Assembly: GCA_937900695.1 (NCBI GenBank) | Contig: CALCFD010000005.1 | Span: 1-47,348 of the forward strand | Direction of reading: 5' to 3' | DNA: 47,348 nucleotides | Source of the DNA: an uncultured Eubacterium sp. | Lineage (GTDB): Bacteria > Bacillota > Clostridia > Peptostreptococcales > Anaerovoracaceae | In this document: positions 31,788-41,208 of the stretch, piece after piece | Layout: every line of letters begins with the position of its first letter | Numbering within the stretch: the first letter of the stretch is position 1 | Program-made: the position numbers and the translations under genes | The notes under the pieces: model-generated | What the model saw: the letters and a program-made list of their open reading frames with translations, nothing else | Database searches by the model: none | Told to the model about the DNA's origin: nothing

Positions 31788-34553
31788 ATGGTTAAAAAAA
31801 TATTTAAAGGTTTATTAGGAATCTTTATTGTAATGATTGTATTTTCAGCAATTTATGGATTTACTATCATAGCAAATACTCCTAAAATTGACCCCGACCA
31901 TATATATGATTATCTATCTGAAAGCTCCGTACTTCTTGATGACGAAGGCAATGTAATAGAAAACATATATTTGGATAGTGGCAATAGAACTAATATTAAA
32001 TATCAGGACATGCCAAAGAACCTTGTAAATGCAGTAGTTGCAATTGAAGATAAAACATTTTGGAAGCACCATGGATTTAACTTTTGGAGAATGCTAGGTG
32101 CTATAAAAGAAAGTGTTTTTTCTGGCGGTAACATCAGTGGTACAAGTACTATAACTCAGCAGTTAGCACGTAATGTCTATCTGTCTGAAACTAAAAGTGT
32201 GCGTTCTTTAGGACGTAAAATTTCCGAGGCATACTACACGATCCTTATAGAACAACAAATGGAAAAAAAAGAAATTATGGAGGCCTATCTAAACACAATA
32301 TATTTAGGTAACAATTCTTACGGCATACAATCTGCTGCTAAATCATACTTTAATAAAGATGCTAAAGATCTTGATTTAACAGAATGTGCAGCATTAGCAG
32401 CTCTTCCAAAGGCTCCTGACAGCTATGCTCTTGTTAAGAAAAGAAATGCTTCCGAAGGTAAAACTGGATTAACTAAAAATCAAAAGATTATTTATGAAAA
32501 TCAAGATTACATCTATTACTATAATGGTGATGCATCTAAAAATAGAAGAGACACTACATTAAAGTTTATGGCAGAACAAGGTTTTATCACTGAAAAACAA
32601 AAGGTTGCTGCTCAAAAATCAGATTTATCTAAAAAGCTTAATGTATCTTCTGCAGGTGCTACTAGCGGTACAGCATATTTTGTTGACTATATGATTGAAG
32701 ATTTAAAAGAAGATCTTGTAAAAAAATATAAATATACAGAACAAGAAGCTAGAGATAAAATATACTCTGGTGGACTTAAAATTCATACAACTATGAGCAG
32801 TAAAGCTCAAAAAGCAATAGAAGAAGAATTTGCAAAAAGCTATAATTTCCCATCCATAACAAATATCAGATACGATAGTAATGGAAATATTTTAAATAAC
32901 AGCGGAAGCATAAGCCTATATAAATATTCAAATTACTTTAATGAAAAAGAACAGTTTGTTTTAAATTCAAACGAATATAAAATAAAAGATGGCAATTTAG
33001 TTTTATTAAAAGGCAAACGACTAAACTTCTATAAGACAAATGTAAACGGTACTATAGATTACAGCGTTGAATTTAAAAATTTATATCAATTTAAAGACGG
33101 TGCATTATACAGTATCGAAGGCGGTGCAATTTTAATACCACAACAATATAAAACTCTTGATAGTGAAGGTAATCTTGTTATTGATAAAGCCTTTTTTAAA
33201 GATAAGACTATTAAAGAAAAAACTCCTGACTTTTTCAAGAAATCAGGTTCAAACTATATTGTGCCTAAAACATGCTATTCGCTACGTTCTAGCGTAAGGC
33301 AGCCTCAAGCAGCGATGGTTATTACTGATTACCATACAGGAGCCATAAAAGCTATGGTAGGTGGTCGTGATGTTACAGGCAAAAAGCTTTATAACAGAGC
33401 TATTAATCCAAGACAGCCTGGTTCATCAATCAAACCGCTTTCAGTTTATTCAGCTGCGCTGCAGCAAGGTAAAATAAATGCTGATAAAGGTAACAAAAAT
33501 AACTTTACCGAATTTGACAGTAAACAGAAGACAAAATCTTACGGTGATTATTGGACTGCATCTAGTGGTATCAATGATGCACCAATTAAATTAAATGGTA
33601 GAGATTGGCCACGAAATTTCTATAGTGGATACAAAGGACAAATGACTATGCGTAAAGGAATGGAACAGTCTGTTAACACTATTGCAGTACGTATATTCCA
33701 GCAAGTTGGTGATGATTTTGCTATTAAACAGCTTAAAAAATTTGGTATTACTTCAGTAGTAGAAGAAGGTCCAACAAATGATAAAAATGCATCTGCTCTA
33801 GCACTTGGTGGTATGACAAAAGGTATCTCACCACTTCAAATGAGCGCTGCATTTGGTACAATTCCAAATCAGGGAACTCGCATAGATTCAACAACCTATA
33901 CTAAAGTAGAAGACAAGCAAGGTAAAACTATTTTAAAAACAAATCCAAAAGAAACAGAAGTACTAGACAAAGGTGTTGCATTCATCACGCAAGATATGAT
34001 GCGTACTACTGTAACTAACGGTATAGCAAAAAAAGCACAGGTTCCAGGTACTGCAACTGGTGGTAAAACTGGTACAACTACCGATGTAATGGATATTTGG
34101 TTCTGTGGATTTACACCTCAATATTCAGCCGCACTTTGGATTGGTAATGATATAAATATTGAAATCAATGCTGATTCTACAATGGCTGCTAGCTTATGGT
34201 CAAAGATTATGCGTAAGGCTACAGCAGGAATGGGTGGTTCTCTTCCATCTGCACCTTCTAATGTCATCAGAAAAAATGGTGAATATTTTGTAAATGGCAC
34301 TCAATCAGGTGTAAGGTTTGATGCTTCGATGAATGAAGATGCTAAGAAGAAAGAAGAAGAAAAAAAGAAAAAAGAGGAAGAAGAGAAGAAAAAGAAAAAA
34401 GAGGAAGAAGAAAAGAAGAAACAAGAGGCGTTGCAGCAACAACAACAGCAACAGCAAACACCTTCAGAGCCAACAACTCCTCCTCCAACTACAACTCCTC
34501 CTCCAACTACAACTCCTCCTGAAGGCGAAGTAATAACACCTGATCCAGATTAA
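31788..34553 (+). CDS. Class A penicillin-binding protein (PBP1A type)
   Basis: Bifunctional murein synthase, 921 aa. A signal-anchor lies at ~5-28. The GT51 glycosyltransferase domain has 'VAIEDKTFWKHHGFN' and GTSTITQQLARNVYLSE. The transpeptidase domain has the catalytic S546-x-x-K549 in RQPGSSIKP, the SxN motif in EQSVNTIAV and the KTG motif in GGKTGTTTD. After about residue 845 comes a low-complexity tail: a Lys/Glu-rich segment, a run of Gln, then Pro/Thr repeats, probably an extended wall-spanning tail. AAAGGA precedes the ATG. It is monocistronic, ending in a strong terminator. Confidence 0.94.
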   Translation: MVKKIFKGLLGIFIVMIVFSAIYGFTIIANTPKIDPDHIYDYLSESSVLLDDEGNVIENIYLDSGNRTNIKYQDMPKNLVNAVVAIEDKTFWKHHGFNFWRMLGAIKESVFSGGNISGTSTITQQLARNVYLSETKSVRSLGRKISEAYYTILIEQQMEKKEIMEAYLNTIYLGNNSYGIQSAAKSYFNKDAKDLDLTECAALAALPKAPDSYALVKKRNASEGKTGLTKNQKIIYENQDYIYYYNGDASKNRRDTTLKFMAEQGFITEKQKVAAQKSDLSKKLNVSSAGATSGTAYFVDYMIEDLKEDLVKKYKYTEQEARDKIYSGGLKIHTTMSSKAQKAIEEEFAKSYNFPSITNIRYDSNGNILNNSGSISLYKYSNYFNEKEQFVLNSNEYKIKDGNLVLLKGKRLNFYKTNVNGTIDYSVEFKNLYQFKDGALYSIEGGAILIPQQYKTLDSEGNLVIDKAFFKDKTIKEKTPDFFKKSGSNYIVPKTCYSLRSSVRQPQAAMVITDYHTGAIKAMVGGRDVTGKKLYNRAINPRQPGSSIKPLSVYSAALQQGKINADKGNKNNFTEFDSKQKTKSYGDYWTASSGINDAPIKLNGRDWPRNFYSGYKGQMTMRKGMEQSVNTIAVRIFQQVGDDFAIKQLKKFGITSVVEEGPTNDKNASALALGGMTKGISPLQMSAAFGTIPNQGTRIDSTTYTKVEDKQGKTILKTNPKETEVLDKGVAFITQDMMRTTVTNGIAKKAQVPGTATGGKTGTTTDVMDIWFCGFTPQYSAALWIGNDINIEINADSTMAASLWSKIMRKATAGMGGSLPSAPSNVIRKNGEYFVNGTQSGVRFDASMNEDAKKKEEEKKKKEEEEKKKKKEEEEKKKQEALQQQQQQQQTPSEPTTPPPTTTPPPTTTPPEGEVITPDPD

Positions 34554-34577
34554 AAATAATAATTCATTTTTATTTAA

Positions 34578-34612
34578 GAAGCGATTGTAATTATCAATCG
34601 CTTCTCTTTTTT
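34578..34612 (+). terminator. Terminator of the PBP gene
   Basis: Perfect 10-bp stem GAAGCGATTG/CAATCGCTTC, 7-nt loop, followed by TCTTTTTT. Confidence 0.9.
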
Positions 34613-34619
34613 ACACACA

Positions 34620-34652
34620 TAAAAATAGAGCATTTGGTATATCAAATGCTCT
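34620..34652 (-). terminator. Terminator of the hydrogenase-prmA-rsmE operon
   Basis: Perfect 10-bp stem AGAGCATTTG/CAAATGCTCT with a 6-nt loop; on the minus strand it is followed by ATTTTTATG. It lies just past the rsmE stop codon. Confidence 0.85.
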
Positions 34653-34660
34653 AAAATATT

Positions 34661-35398
34661 TTATAATTCTAACTCATACATAACCATAGACAAAGCTACT
34701 ATGCCAGCAGTTTCAGTTCTTAAAATGGTCTTGCCTAGAGAAACACACTTTGTATCGATTTCTTTTAAAATCTCTGCTTCTTTATCCGAAAAACCACCTT
34801 CCGGACCAATTATAATAGCAATCCTCTTAGGTTTAATAGCTAATCCTCTAAGTACATCCTTAATCGTAGTATTTTCCTCATTTTCATAAGGAAACAATAC
34901 CAAATCATAAGCCTTTAAGTCATCAATAATATCATCGAAATCCTCAGGATCAGTTACAACTGGCAAAGTACCTCTTTGACACTGCTTTGCTGCTTCTGCA
35001 CCTATGGTATTATATCTTTCGATTTTCTTAACTAATTTACTTTTGTCTGAAATAACAGTTCTATCCATAAAAACAGGAACAATAGTATTAATTCCAAGTT
35101 CCACTGTTTTTTGCACAATCATATCCATCTTAGACTGTTTAGGCACACCTTGAAATAAAGTTACATCTAATTCGTATTCTCTTGCAAATTTTTGCTTATC
35201 TAAAATTATAGCTTCTATTTCATTTTTGTCCATATAACTTATAGCACAATGATATTCCCAAGCTTGAGAATCAGAAATATCAATTTCCGAACCTACATGT
35301 AGTCTAAGAACCTTTGTCATATGCTGTATATCAGTCTTTGAAGTGATAATAATAGAATTATCACCAACCATATCCGGTGTAACAAAAAATCTACTCAT
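34661..35398 (-). CDS. rsmE: 16S rRNA (uracil-1498-N3)-methyltransferase
   Basis: SPOUT-class RNA methyltransferase modifying U1498 of 16S rRNA. The 245-aa product has an N-terminal PUA-like domain (RFFVTPDMVGDNS) and the C-terminal knotted SAM site with IIIGPEGGFSDKEAEIL and the LGKTILRTETAGIVAL signature. It starts one base after the prmA stop codon; the prmA-rsmE pair is common in Firmicutes. Confidence 0.95.
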   Translation of the reverse strand: MSRFFVTPDMVGDNSIIITSKTDIQHMTKVLRLHVGSEIDISDSQAWEYHCAISYMDKNEIEAIILDKQKFAREYELDVTLFQGVPKQSKMDMIVQKTVELGINTIVPVFMDRTVISDKSKLVKKIERYNTIGAEAAKQCQRGTLPVVTDPEDFDDIIDDLKAYDLVLFPYENEENTTIKDVLRGLAIKPKRIAIIIGPEGGFSDKEAEILKEIDTKCVSLGKTILRTETAGIVALSMVMYELEL

Positions 35399-35399
35399 A

Positions 35400-36341
35400 C
35401 TATCTTGCCGCTATTGCGCTCCAATCACCTTTATCGATTATTTTAATAGGCTCAAGACCAACCTCTTTTAATGCATCTAAAACTAAATTCTTCTTTTCAA
35501 CTAAAATCCCTGAAGAAATAAATACTGCACCTGGCTTCATATGGTTTTTAACTGCTTTTGTTAGCATTACAACCATTTCAGCCATAAGGTTAGCAACTAC
35601 AATATCTCCTTTAAAATCGATACCTTTCGTTAAATCACCTTCTATAAATTTAACATTGTCACCACATTTGTTTATTTTACCATTTTCAATAGCAACTTCA
35701 ACAGCAATAGGATCTATATCAACGCCTAAAATTTCTTTTGCTCCAAGCAAATCAGCTGCAATTGCAAGTATACCTGAACCAGTTCCTACATCTAAAACAT
35801 CTTTGCCCTCGCAACCAACTTCATCCATAAGTACAGCACACATAGATGTAGTTTCATGATCACCAGTGCCAAAAGCCATTCCTGGATCTAGCTCTAATAC
35901 CTGCTTAGTATTACCTTCTGGAACATCCTCCCATGAAGGCTTAACTATGATATGATCTGTTAAATCAATTGTCTTAAAATGATCCTTGTATGAATTCATC
36001 CATTCTTGATCATCAATAGTTGCAACTTCAACATCTAGTCTTCCCATTTGATTTTTATCATGGATTTGTTTCATATCTTTAAGCTTATCTTTGATTTCAT
36101 CTATTAAAGATAAACTTTGATTATTATCATCTAGATAAAAAGTGATTGTAGGTTCTGCATCCTTATCTACAAAGTCATCAGAAACATAATCCCAATCATA
36201 ATCATTTTTCTTTTCTAGTAAATCGATAGCTGTCTGTGGATCATCAACTACAGTTTCACAAATACCCATTGAAAGAAGTAAACCAGTTACTTCTTCAATA
36301 GCATATTCAGATGTAAATATAGTTACTTGTAAATATTTCAT
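35400..36341 (-). CDS. prmA: Ribosomal protein L11 methyltransferase
   Basis: SAM-dependent methyltransferase for ribosomal protein L11. It has 313 aa. An N-terminal ferredoxin-like domain recognises the substrate. The SAM site is LDVGTGSGILAIAADLLGA (~173-191), preceded by LDPGMAFGTGDHETT, the diagnostic PrmA stretch. The start codon overlaps the stop codon of the hydrogenase-like gene as TAATG, so the two are translationally coupled. rsmE follows one base later. Confidence 0.95.
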   Translation of the reverse strand: MKYLQVTIFTSEYAIEEVTGLLLSMGICETVVDDPQTAIDLLEKKNDYDWDYVSDDFVDKDAEPTITFYLDDNNQSLSLIDEIKDKLKDMKQIHDKNQMGRLDVEVATIDDQEWMNSYKDHFKTIDLTDHIIVKPSWEDVPEGNTKQVLELDPGMAFGTGDHETTSMCAVLMDEVGCEGKDVLDVGTGSGILAIAADLLGAKEILGVDIDPIAVEVAIENGKINKCGDNVKFIEGDLTKGIDFKGDIVVANLMAEMVVMLTKAVKNHMKPGAVFISSGILVEKKNLVLDALKEVGLEPIKIIDKGDWSAIAAR

Positions 36342-37765
36342 TATTTTAAGTCCTCGAAATTATCAACGATAGATTTATGTGTTGCATCAGTAGCATGCTG
36401 ATCAATAACAACCTTATGCTTATCAGTATGTGATAAACATCCAGCACCACCAATACATCCACCTGCACAAGCCATACCTTCAATTAAGTTATTCTTTAGT
36501 ACATTTTTAGATGCTCTTAATAGTGCTGTCTTACACTTATCTAGACCTTCACATGCGATTGGATCTGCTACAAAATCTGAACCCTGTTCCTTAAGTGCTT
36601 CAACTACAGCTGCTGCTACACCGCCTGATTTAGCAAACTGTCTACCAAATCCTGTAGCATCATCTAAAGTTGTTTCTGGAAGCTGTTCTACTTCAATATC
36701 CTTACTATCAATCAATGCCTGTAATTCTTCGAAAGTTATAACACTATCAATATAAGGCTTTACTGTTTCTTTTCTCATTTCAGCCTTTTTAGCAGTACAA
36801 GGTCCAATAAAGATGTTTACACATGTAGGATCCTTTTCCTTTAAAATTTTACCTAGCTGAGCCATAGGTGAAAGGTTATGTGAAATATGAGGTACAACTT
36901 CTGGGAAGTTAATATTAGTATAGCTAACAAATGCTGGACAACATGAAGTTGTTAAAAATCCTTTTTCTTCAAGTTCCTTAGCTTCATTGTAAGCAACTAC
37001 GTCAGCACCCTGAGCAGCTTCATATACATTGTTAAAGCCTAACTCTTTAATTGCAGTTACAACCTGACCTAGTTTTGCATAATCAAACTGAGAAGCAAAA
37101 GCCGGTGCTATTAGTGCATTTACCTTATAGTTCTTGTTTCCTTCACTCTTTTTAATAAATTTAATAACGTCTGTAATATATGATTTATCAACAGTAGCTC
37201 CAAATGGGCACTGGGTTACGCAAGCTCCACATGATACACATTTTTCATAATCTATTTCGGCCTCACCTGTTTCAGACATGTGTATTGCATCTGCTTTGCA
37301 GGCTTTTTCACAAGGTCTCTTAAAGTTGTTAATTGCAGAGTATGGACATGCTTCAGCACATTTACCACATTCTACGCATTTACTTTTATCTATTTTAGCT
37401 TTATTATCTTTACCAAAAGTAATAGCTCCAATTCTACATGCACCTGCGCATGCATGAGCTAAACATCCTCTACATAAATCTGTAACAACATGACCAGCCT
37501 CTGGACATTCGTCACATACTAAGTCAATTACTTCAATGATGTTAGGGTTCTTTTTGTTTCCACCTAACGCAATTCTAATTCTTTCAGCTACTTTAGCTCT
37601 ATCTTTGTAAATACAGCAACTTGTTGAAGGTTCACCCTTTTTAACAATTTCCTGTGCAATTTCATCAAATACTGAAAAGATTTCTTCATCTTTCCAAGAG
37701 TGTCTAGCAACTTCTCTTAAAACCTTATATTTTAATACTTGAACATTAGAATCAAATTTTCTCAT
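36341..37765 (-). CDS. [FeFe]-hydrogenase-like protein, group B type
   Basis: A 474-aa iron-sulfur protein with a hydrogenase H-cluster domain. The N-terminal half carries several cysteine motifs, including CVECGKCAEACP (~130-141) and CVSCGACVTQCP (~176-187). The H-cluster motifs are L1 TSCCPAF (C275, C276), L2 GPCTAKKAE (C323) and L3 EGMACAGGCIGG (C433, C437). The deviations from the classical TSCCPxW and MPCxxKxxE patterns fit the poorly studied group B hydrogenases rather than the classical catalytic enzyme. All expected cysteine ligands are present. It is translationally coupled to prmA and rsmE, an odd partnership. Hydrogen production or a sensory role cannot be told apart from sequence; no maturases are in the window. 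Confidence 0.82.
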   Translation of the reverse strand: MRKFDSNVQVLKYKVLREVARHSWKDEEIFSVFDEIAQEIVKKGEPSTSCCIYKDRAKVAERIRIALGGNKKNPNIIEVIDLVCDECPEAGHVVTDLCRGCLAHACAGACRIGAITFGKDNKAKIDKSKCVECGKCAEACPYSAINNFKRPCEKACKADAIHMSETGEAEIDYEKCVSCGACVTQCPFGATVDKSYITDVIKFIKKSEGNKNYKVNALIAPAFASQFDYAKLGQVVTAIKELGFNNVYEAAQGADVVAYNEAKELEEKGFLTTSCCPAFVSYTNINFPEVVPHISHNLSPMAQLGKILKEKDPTCVNIFIGPCTAKKAEMRKETVKPYIDSVITFEELQALIDSKDIEVEQLPETTLDDATGFGRQFAKSGGVAAAVVEALKEQGSDFVADPIACEGLDKCKTALLRASKNVLKNNLIEGMACAGGCIGGAGCLSHTDKHKVVIDQHATDATHKSIVDNFEDLK

Positions 37766-37802
37766 TAGTACTCCTTATTTTCACTAAATAATACCTTATA
37801 TC

Positions 37803-37836
37803 TTTTAAAAAGGGCGCAAATATAAATCTGCGCCCT
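37803..37836 (-). terminator. Terminator of the bcd-etfB-etfA operon
   Basis: Perfect 8-bp GC-rich stem AGGGCGCA/TGCGCCCT with a 10-nt loop; the minus strand continues TTTTTAAAAGA. It lies about 26 nt after the etfA stop codon. Confidence 0.85.
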
Positions 37837-37861
37837 AGTGGTTACAATAAAGATTTAAATC

Positions 37862-39142
37862 TTATTTTGTTGAAGCATCAAATAAAGCTTCTGCATTGTC
37901 CCAGTTTTCAATGATTAATGGAACAACTTTGTATAGGTCGCCTACAATACCGTAGTCAGCGATTTCAAAGATAGGAGCGTCAGCATCTTTGTTGATAGCA
38001 ACGATCATATCTGAAGACTGCATACCAGCTAAGTGCTGGATAGCACCTGAGATACCGCATGCGAAGTAGATTTTAGGCTTAACAGTTGTACCTGTCTGAC
38101 CAACCTGGTGAGAATGATCAATCCAACCAGCGTCAACAGCTGCTCTTGAAGCACCTACAACACCGCCAACCTTGTCAGCGAATTCATTCATTAGCTTAAA
38201 TCCATCTTCGTTACCTAGACCTCTACCAGCTGATACGATGATTTCAGCATCTGTTAGAGATACCATTTCTTTAGCAGATTTAACTACTTCAACTACTTCA
38301 GTTCTGATATCAGAAGCTGCAATTGTTGGCTTGTATTCTACTAATTCTCCAGTAGCTCCTTCGATTGGTTCTCTCTTCTGCATTACGCCAGGTCTTACAG
38401 TTGACATCTGAGGTCTTGTCTTAGGACAAATGATTGTAGCCATTAGGTTACCACCAAATGCTGGACGAGTCTGTTTGATACCTGTGCTTGGATCGTTAGG
38501 ATCTAATGTAGAAGTATCTAGAGTAGTATTCTTATTAGCATAGTCAATGTAGCTTGATACTCTTACGTCTAGTCTTGTACAGTCAGCTGTTAAACCAGTG
38601 TTGCATCTAGCAGCAATTCTTGGAGCTAAGTCTCTACCGATGTGAGTAGCACCGTATAGAACGATTTCTGGTTTGTATTCATGGATAGCATCAGTAATTA
38701 CCTTAGTATAACCATCAGTTGTGAAGTTCTTTAGTAATGGATCTTCAATCATGATAACTCTTTCAGCACCGTATGCATAGCATTCGTCAGCTAAATGTTT
38801 AACATTATCACCAACTACTACAGCACATACTTTTGTATCTTCGCTGATTTCCTTAGCAAGTCTGTATCCTTCACCAATAAGCTCTAGAGCAACGCTCATT
38901 AATTTTCCGTCTCTCTGTTCAGCAAATACCCAAATATCTTTGTAAGCACTTAGGTCTACTGCATTTTCATCTTCAGTTTTTTCGATTGCATCGAATGGAC
39001 ACTTGCTTACGCAAACGCCACAAGCTGTACAAGCTGTACCGATTTCAGCAACCTTGTCATTCATTGTAATTGCGCCAAATGGACATGATTTAACGCAGAT
39101 AGAACAACCTTTACATTTATCTTTTAAAACTTTAATTGCCAT
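37862..39142 (-). CDS. etfA: Electron transfer flavoprotein alpha subunit with N-terminal ferredoxin domain
   Basis: FAD-binding Etf subunit, 426 aa, about 85-100 residues longer than ordinary EtfA. The extra N terminus is a 2[4Fe-4S] ferredoxin domain (CKGCSICVKSCPFGAI and CTACGVCVSKCPFDAI, residues ~10-52). The EtfA part has the C-terminal FAD signature with GRGLGNEDGFKLM, SRAAVDAGW, QVGQTGTTVKPKIYFACG and SGAIQHLAGM. EtfA proteins with a fused ferredoxin are known from electron-bifurcating acyl-CoA dehydrogenase complexes of anaerobes. It follows etfB by 22 bp. It should hand electrons between EtfB, Bcd and ferredoxin. Confidence 0.93.
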   Translation of the reverse strand: MAIKVLKDKCKGCSICVKSCPFGAITMNDKVAEIGTACTACGVCVSKCPFDAIEKTEDENAVDLSAYKDIWVFAEQRDGKLMSVALELIGEGYRLAKEISEDTKVCAVVVGDNVKHLADECYAYGAERVIMIEDPLLKNFTTDGYTKVITDAIHEYKPEIVLYGATHIGRDLAPRIAARCNTGLTADCTRLDVRVSSYIDYANKNTTLDTSTLDPNDPSTGIKQTRPAFGGNLMATIICPKTRPQMSTVRPGVMQKREPIEGATGELVEYKPTIAASDIRTEVVEVVKSAKEMVSLTDAEIIVSAGRGLGNEDGFKLMNEFADKVGGVVGASRAAVDAGWIDHSHQVGQTGTTVKPKIYFACGISGAIQHLAGMQSSDMIVAINKDADAPIFEIADYGIVGDLYKVVPLIIENWDNAEALFDASTK

Positions 39143-39164
39143 TTTAAATTACTCCTCCTTTTAA

Positions 39165-39980
39165 TTAAATTACATGCTTTCCTTTTAGGCCGATAAGAAG
39201 CTGTTCAACCTTTTCCTTATCAGTGTTACCTTCTAGCATTTCACCTTTGCCCTTTGGAGCTGGAGTGAATGAACGGAATACGTTTGTTGGAGAAGCTTCT
39301 AGACCTACAGTTGTTAGATCAACTTCTACGTCTGCTGCACTCCATACGTGCATTGGCTTATTTTTAGCTGAGAAGATACCTTCGATTGTCATGTATCTTG
39401 GAGTATTTAATTCCTTGATAGCTGTTAGCATACAAGGAGTCTTAACCTTGATGATTTCATATCCATCTTCAAGATTTCTCTTTACTGTTACTTCATTCAT
39501 TTCTGCATTTAAAGTACATTCTTCAACGTATGTTACCTGAGGAAGATCTAGTTTTTCAGCAACCTGAGGACCTACCTGAGCAGTGTCTCCGTCGATAGCC
39601 TGTCTACCAGCAAATACTAAGTCAAACTTCTTACCAAGTTTTTCTTCAGCCTTTTTGATAGTAGCTACTAGAGCGTTTGATGTAGCCTGAGTATCAGAAC
39701 CACCAACTGCTCTGTCACTGATTAGAATACTTTCGTCAGCACCCATTGCTATACATTCCATAAGCATATCCTGAGCCTGTGGAGGTCCCATTGAAACTAC
39801 TGTTACATGAACATCATCAAACTCATCTTTAATTCTTAATGCTTCTTCTAGAGCGTTAGCATCGTCGTTATTTAGGATACTTGGTACTCCGTCTCTGATT
39901 AATGTGCCAGTTTTAGGGTTGATTTTGATAACATTTGTATCAGGAACCTGCTTTGCACATACTAAAATATTAAATGCCAT
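39165..39980 (-). CDS. etfB: Electron transfer flavoprotein beta subunit
   Basis: NADH- and FAD-binding subunit of the Etf, 271 aa. Family landmarks are CAKQVPDTN at the start, VSMGPPQAQDMLMECIAMGAD, and FAGRQAIDGDTAQVGPQVAEKL, as in bifurcating EtfB. It follows bcd by 14 bp and precedes etfA. With Bcd it should oxidise NADH and reduce both crotonyl-CoA and ferredoxin. Confidence 0.95.
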   Translation of the reverse strand: MAFNILVCAKQVPDTNVIKINPKTGTLIRDGVPSILNNDDANALEEALRIKDEFDDVHVTVVSMGPPQAQDMLMECIAMGADESILISDRAVGGSDTQATSNALVATIKKAEEKLGKKFDLVFAGRQAIDGDTAQVGPQVAEKLDLPQVTYVEECTLNAEMNEVTVKRNLEDGYEIIKVKTPCMLTAIKELNTPRYMTIEGIFSAKNKPMHVWSAADVEVDLTTVGLEASPTNVFRSFTPAPKGKGEMLEGNTDKEKVEQLLIGLKGKHVI

Positions 39981-39994
39981 TTTTTTTCCTCCTT

Positions 39995-41140
39995 TTATTT
40001 GCCAATTACCGCTGCAGATATAACCATCTTCTGAACTTCTGAAGTTCCTTCATAAATTTCAGTGATCTTAGCATCTCTCATCATTCTTTCTACAGGGTAG
40101 TCTTTTGTGTAACCATAGCCACCGTGCAACTGCACAGCCTTAGTAGTTACATACATAGCAGTTTCAGCTGCAAACAATTTAGCCATAGCTGCATTTTTAC
40201 CATATGGTAAATGCTTTTCCTTCAAATCAGCTGCCTTATATACTAATAGTCTAGCAGCTTCGATTTGAGTCGCCATATTTGCAATCTCAAACTGTAAAGC
40301 TTGGAACTGAGATATCTTCTTTCCAAACTGTTTTCTAGCTTTCATATACTCAACTGTTACGTCAAGTGCTCCTTGGGCTATACCAAGTGCCTGCGCAGCA
40401 ATACCTATACGACCACCATCAAGAGTGGACATAGCAACCTTAAATCCTTCTCCGACATTTCCCAATAATCTGTCTTTAGGGATTTTACAATTTTGGAATA
40501 TTAGTTCAGTTGTTGATGACGCACAGATACCCATCTTATCTTCTGTTTTACCAATTGAAAATCCTTCATCAGTCTTTTCTACAACAAATGCACTTATTCC
40601 GCCACGAGTACCTTTGGATTTATCAGTCATAGCCATAATAACAAAAACATCTGCATAGCCGCCATTAGTTATGAACACTTTGGCGCCGTTCAATAACCAA
40701 TAGTCACCCATATCTTCTGCTCTTGTCTGCTGTCCAGCTGCATCTGTACCTGCATTAGGTTCTGTTAAACCAAAAGCTCCTAATTTTCTACCCTGCAAAA
40801 GATCAGGTAGATACTTGGCTTTTTGTTCATCAGTTCCATATGTATAAATCGGCCAGCAACATAAAGATGTATGAGCTGAACATATAACACCTGTTGAAGC
40901 ACATACTTTTGACAGTTCTTCTACAGCTATAGCATAAGAGATATGATCTCCTCCCATGCCTCCGACTTCCTTAGGAAATGGGATTCCCATCATCCCATAT
41001 TTACCCATTTTTTCAACGTTTTCGATAGGGAATCTATGTTCCTGATCTATCTCTGCTGCAATAGGTTTTACTTCGGCCTCAGCAAACTCTTTGACCATTT
41101 TTCTTACGGCTTCTTGTTCCTTAGTCAATTGAAAGTTCAT
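39995..41140 (-). CDS. bcd: Butyryl-CoA dehydrogenase (short-chain acyl-CoA dehydrogenase)
   Basis: Flavoprotein reducing crotonyl-CoA to butyryl-CoA with the Etf. From the ATG at 41140 it is 381 aa, the standard Bcd length; AGAGGAGG lies just upstream, so the 45-residue N-terminal extension of the longest reading is rejected. Landmarks are 'GAFGLTEPNAGTDAAGQQT', 'WLLNGAKVFITNGGYADVFV' and the C-terminal ITEIYEGTSEVQKM, where E364 is the catalytic base. It heads the bcd-etfB-etfA operon. Its promoter carries a Rex-like operator and a second palindrome, consistent with control by redox state and perhaps an acyl-CoA-type signal. Confidence 0.95.
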   Translation of the reverse strand: MNFQLTKEQEAVRKMVKEFAEAEVKPIAAEIDQEHRFPIENVEKMGKYGMMGIPFPKEVGGMGGDHISYAIAVEELSKVCASTGVICSAHTSLCCWPIYTYGTDEQKAKYLPDLLQGRKLGAFGLTEPNAGTDAAGQQTRAEDMGDYWLLNGAKVFITNGGYADVFVIMAMTDKSKGTRGGISAFVVEKTDEGFSIGKTEDKMGICASSTTELIFQNCKIPKDRLLGNVGEGFKVAMSTLDGGRIGIAAQALGIAQGALDVTVEYMKARKQFGKKISQFQALQFEIANMATQIEAARLLVYKAADLKEKHLPYGKNAAMAKLFAAETAMYVTTKAVQLHGGYGYTKDYPVERMMRDAKITEIYEGTSEVQKMVISAAVIGK

Positions 41141-41188
41141 ATGAATGCCTCCTCTTTTGTAAATAAATATTTTACGGTACTTAATTTC

Positions 41189-41208
41189 TACCAACCGGTA
41201 CGTTAGTA
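41189..41208 (-). promoter_or_regulatory. 20-bp imperfect palindrome at the bcd start site, TetR-type operator candidate
   Basis: TACCAACCGGTACGTTAGTA: 7-bp arms TACYAAC and GTTRGTA around a 6-bp centre, 14 of 20 positions symmetric. It begins at the -10 and covers the predicted start near 41201. The size and CCGG-containing centre resemble TetR-family operators; the cognate regulator is not in the window. Confidence 0.5.

Noticed and set aside
34333..34533. Lys/Arg-rich frame inside the PBP tail
   Set aside because: It is the alternative-frame reading of the GAA/AAG repeats in the PBP gene.
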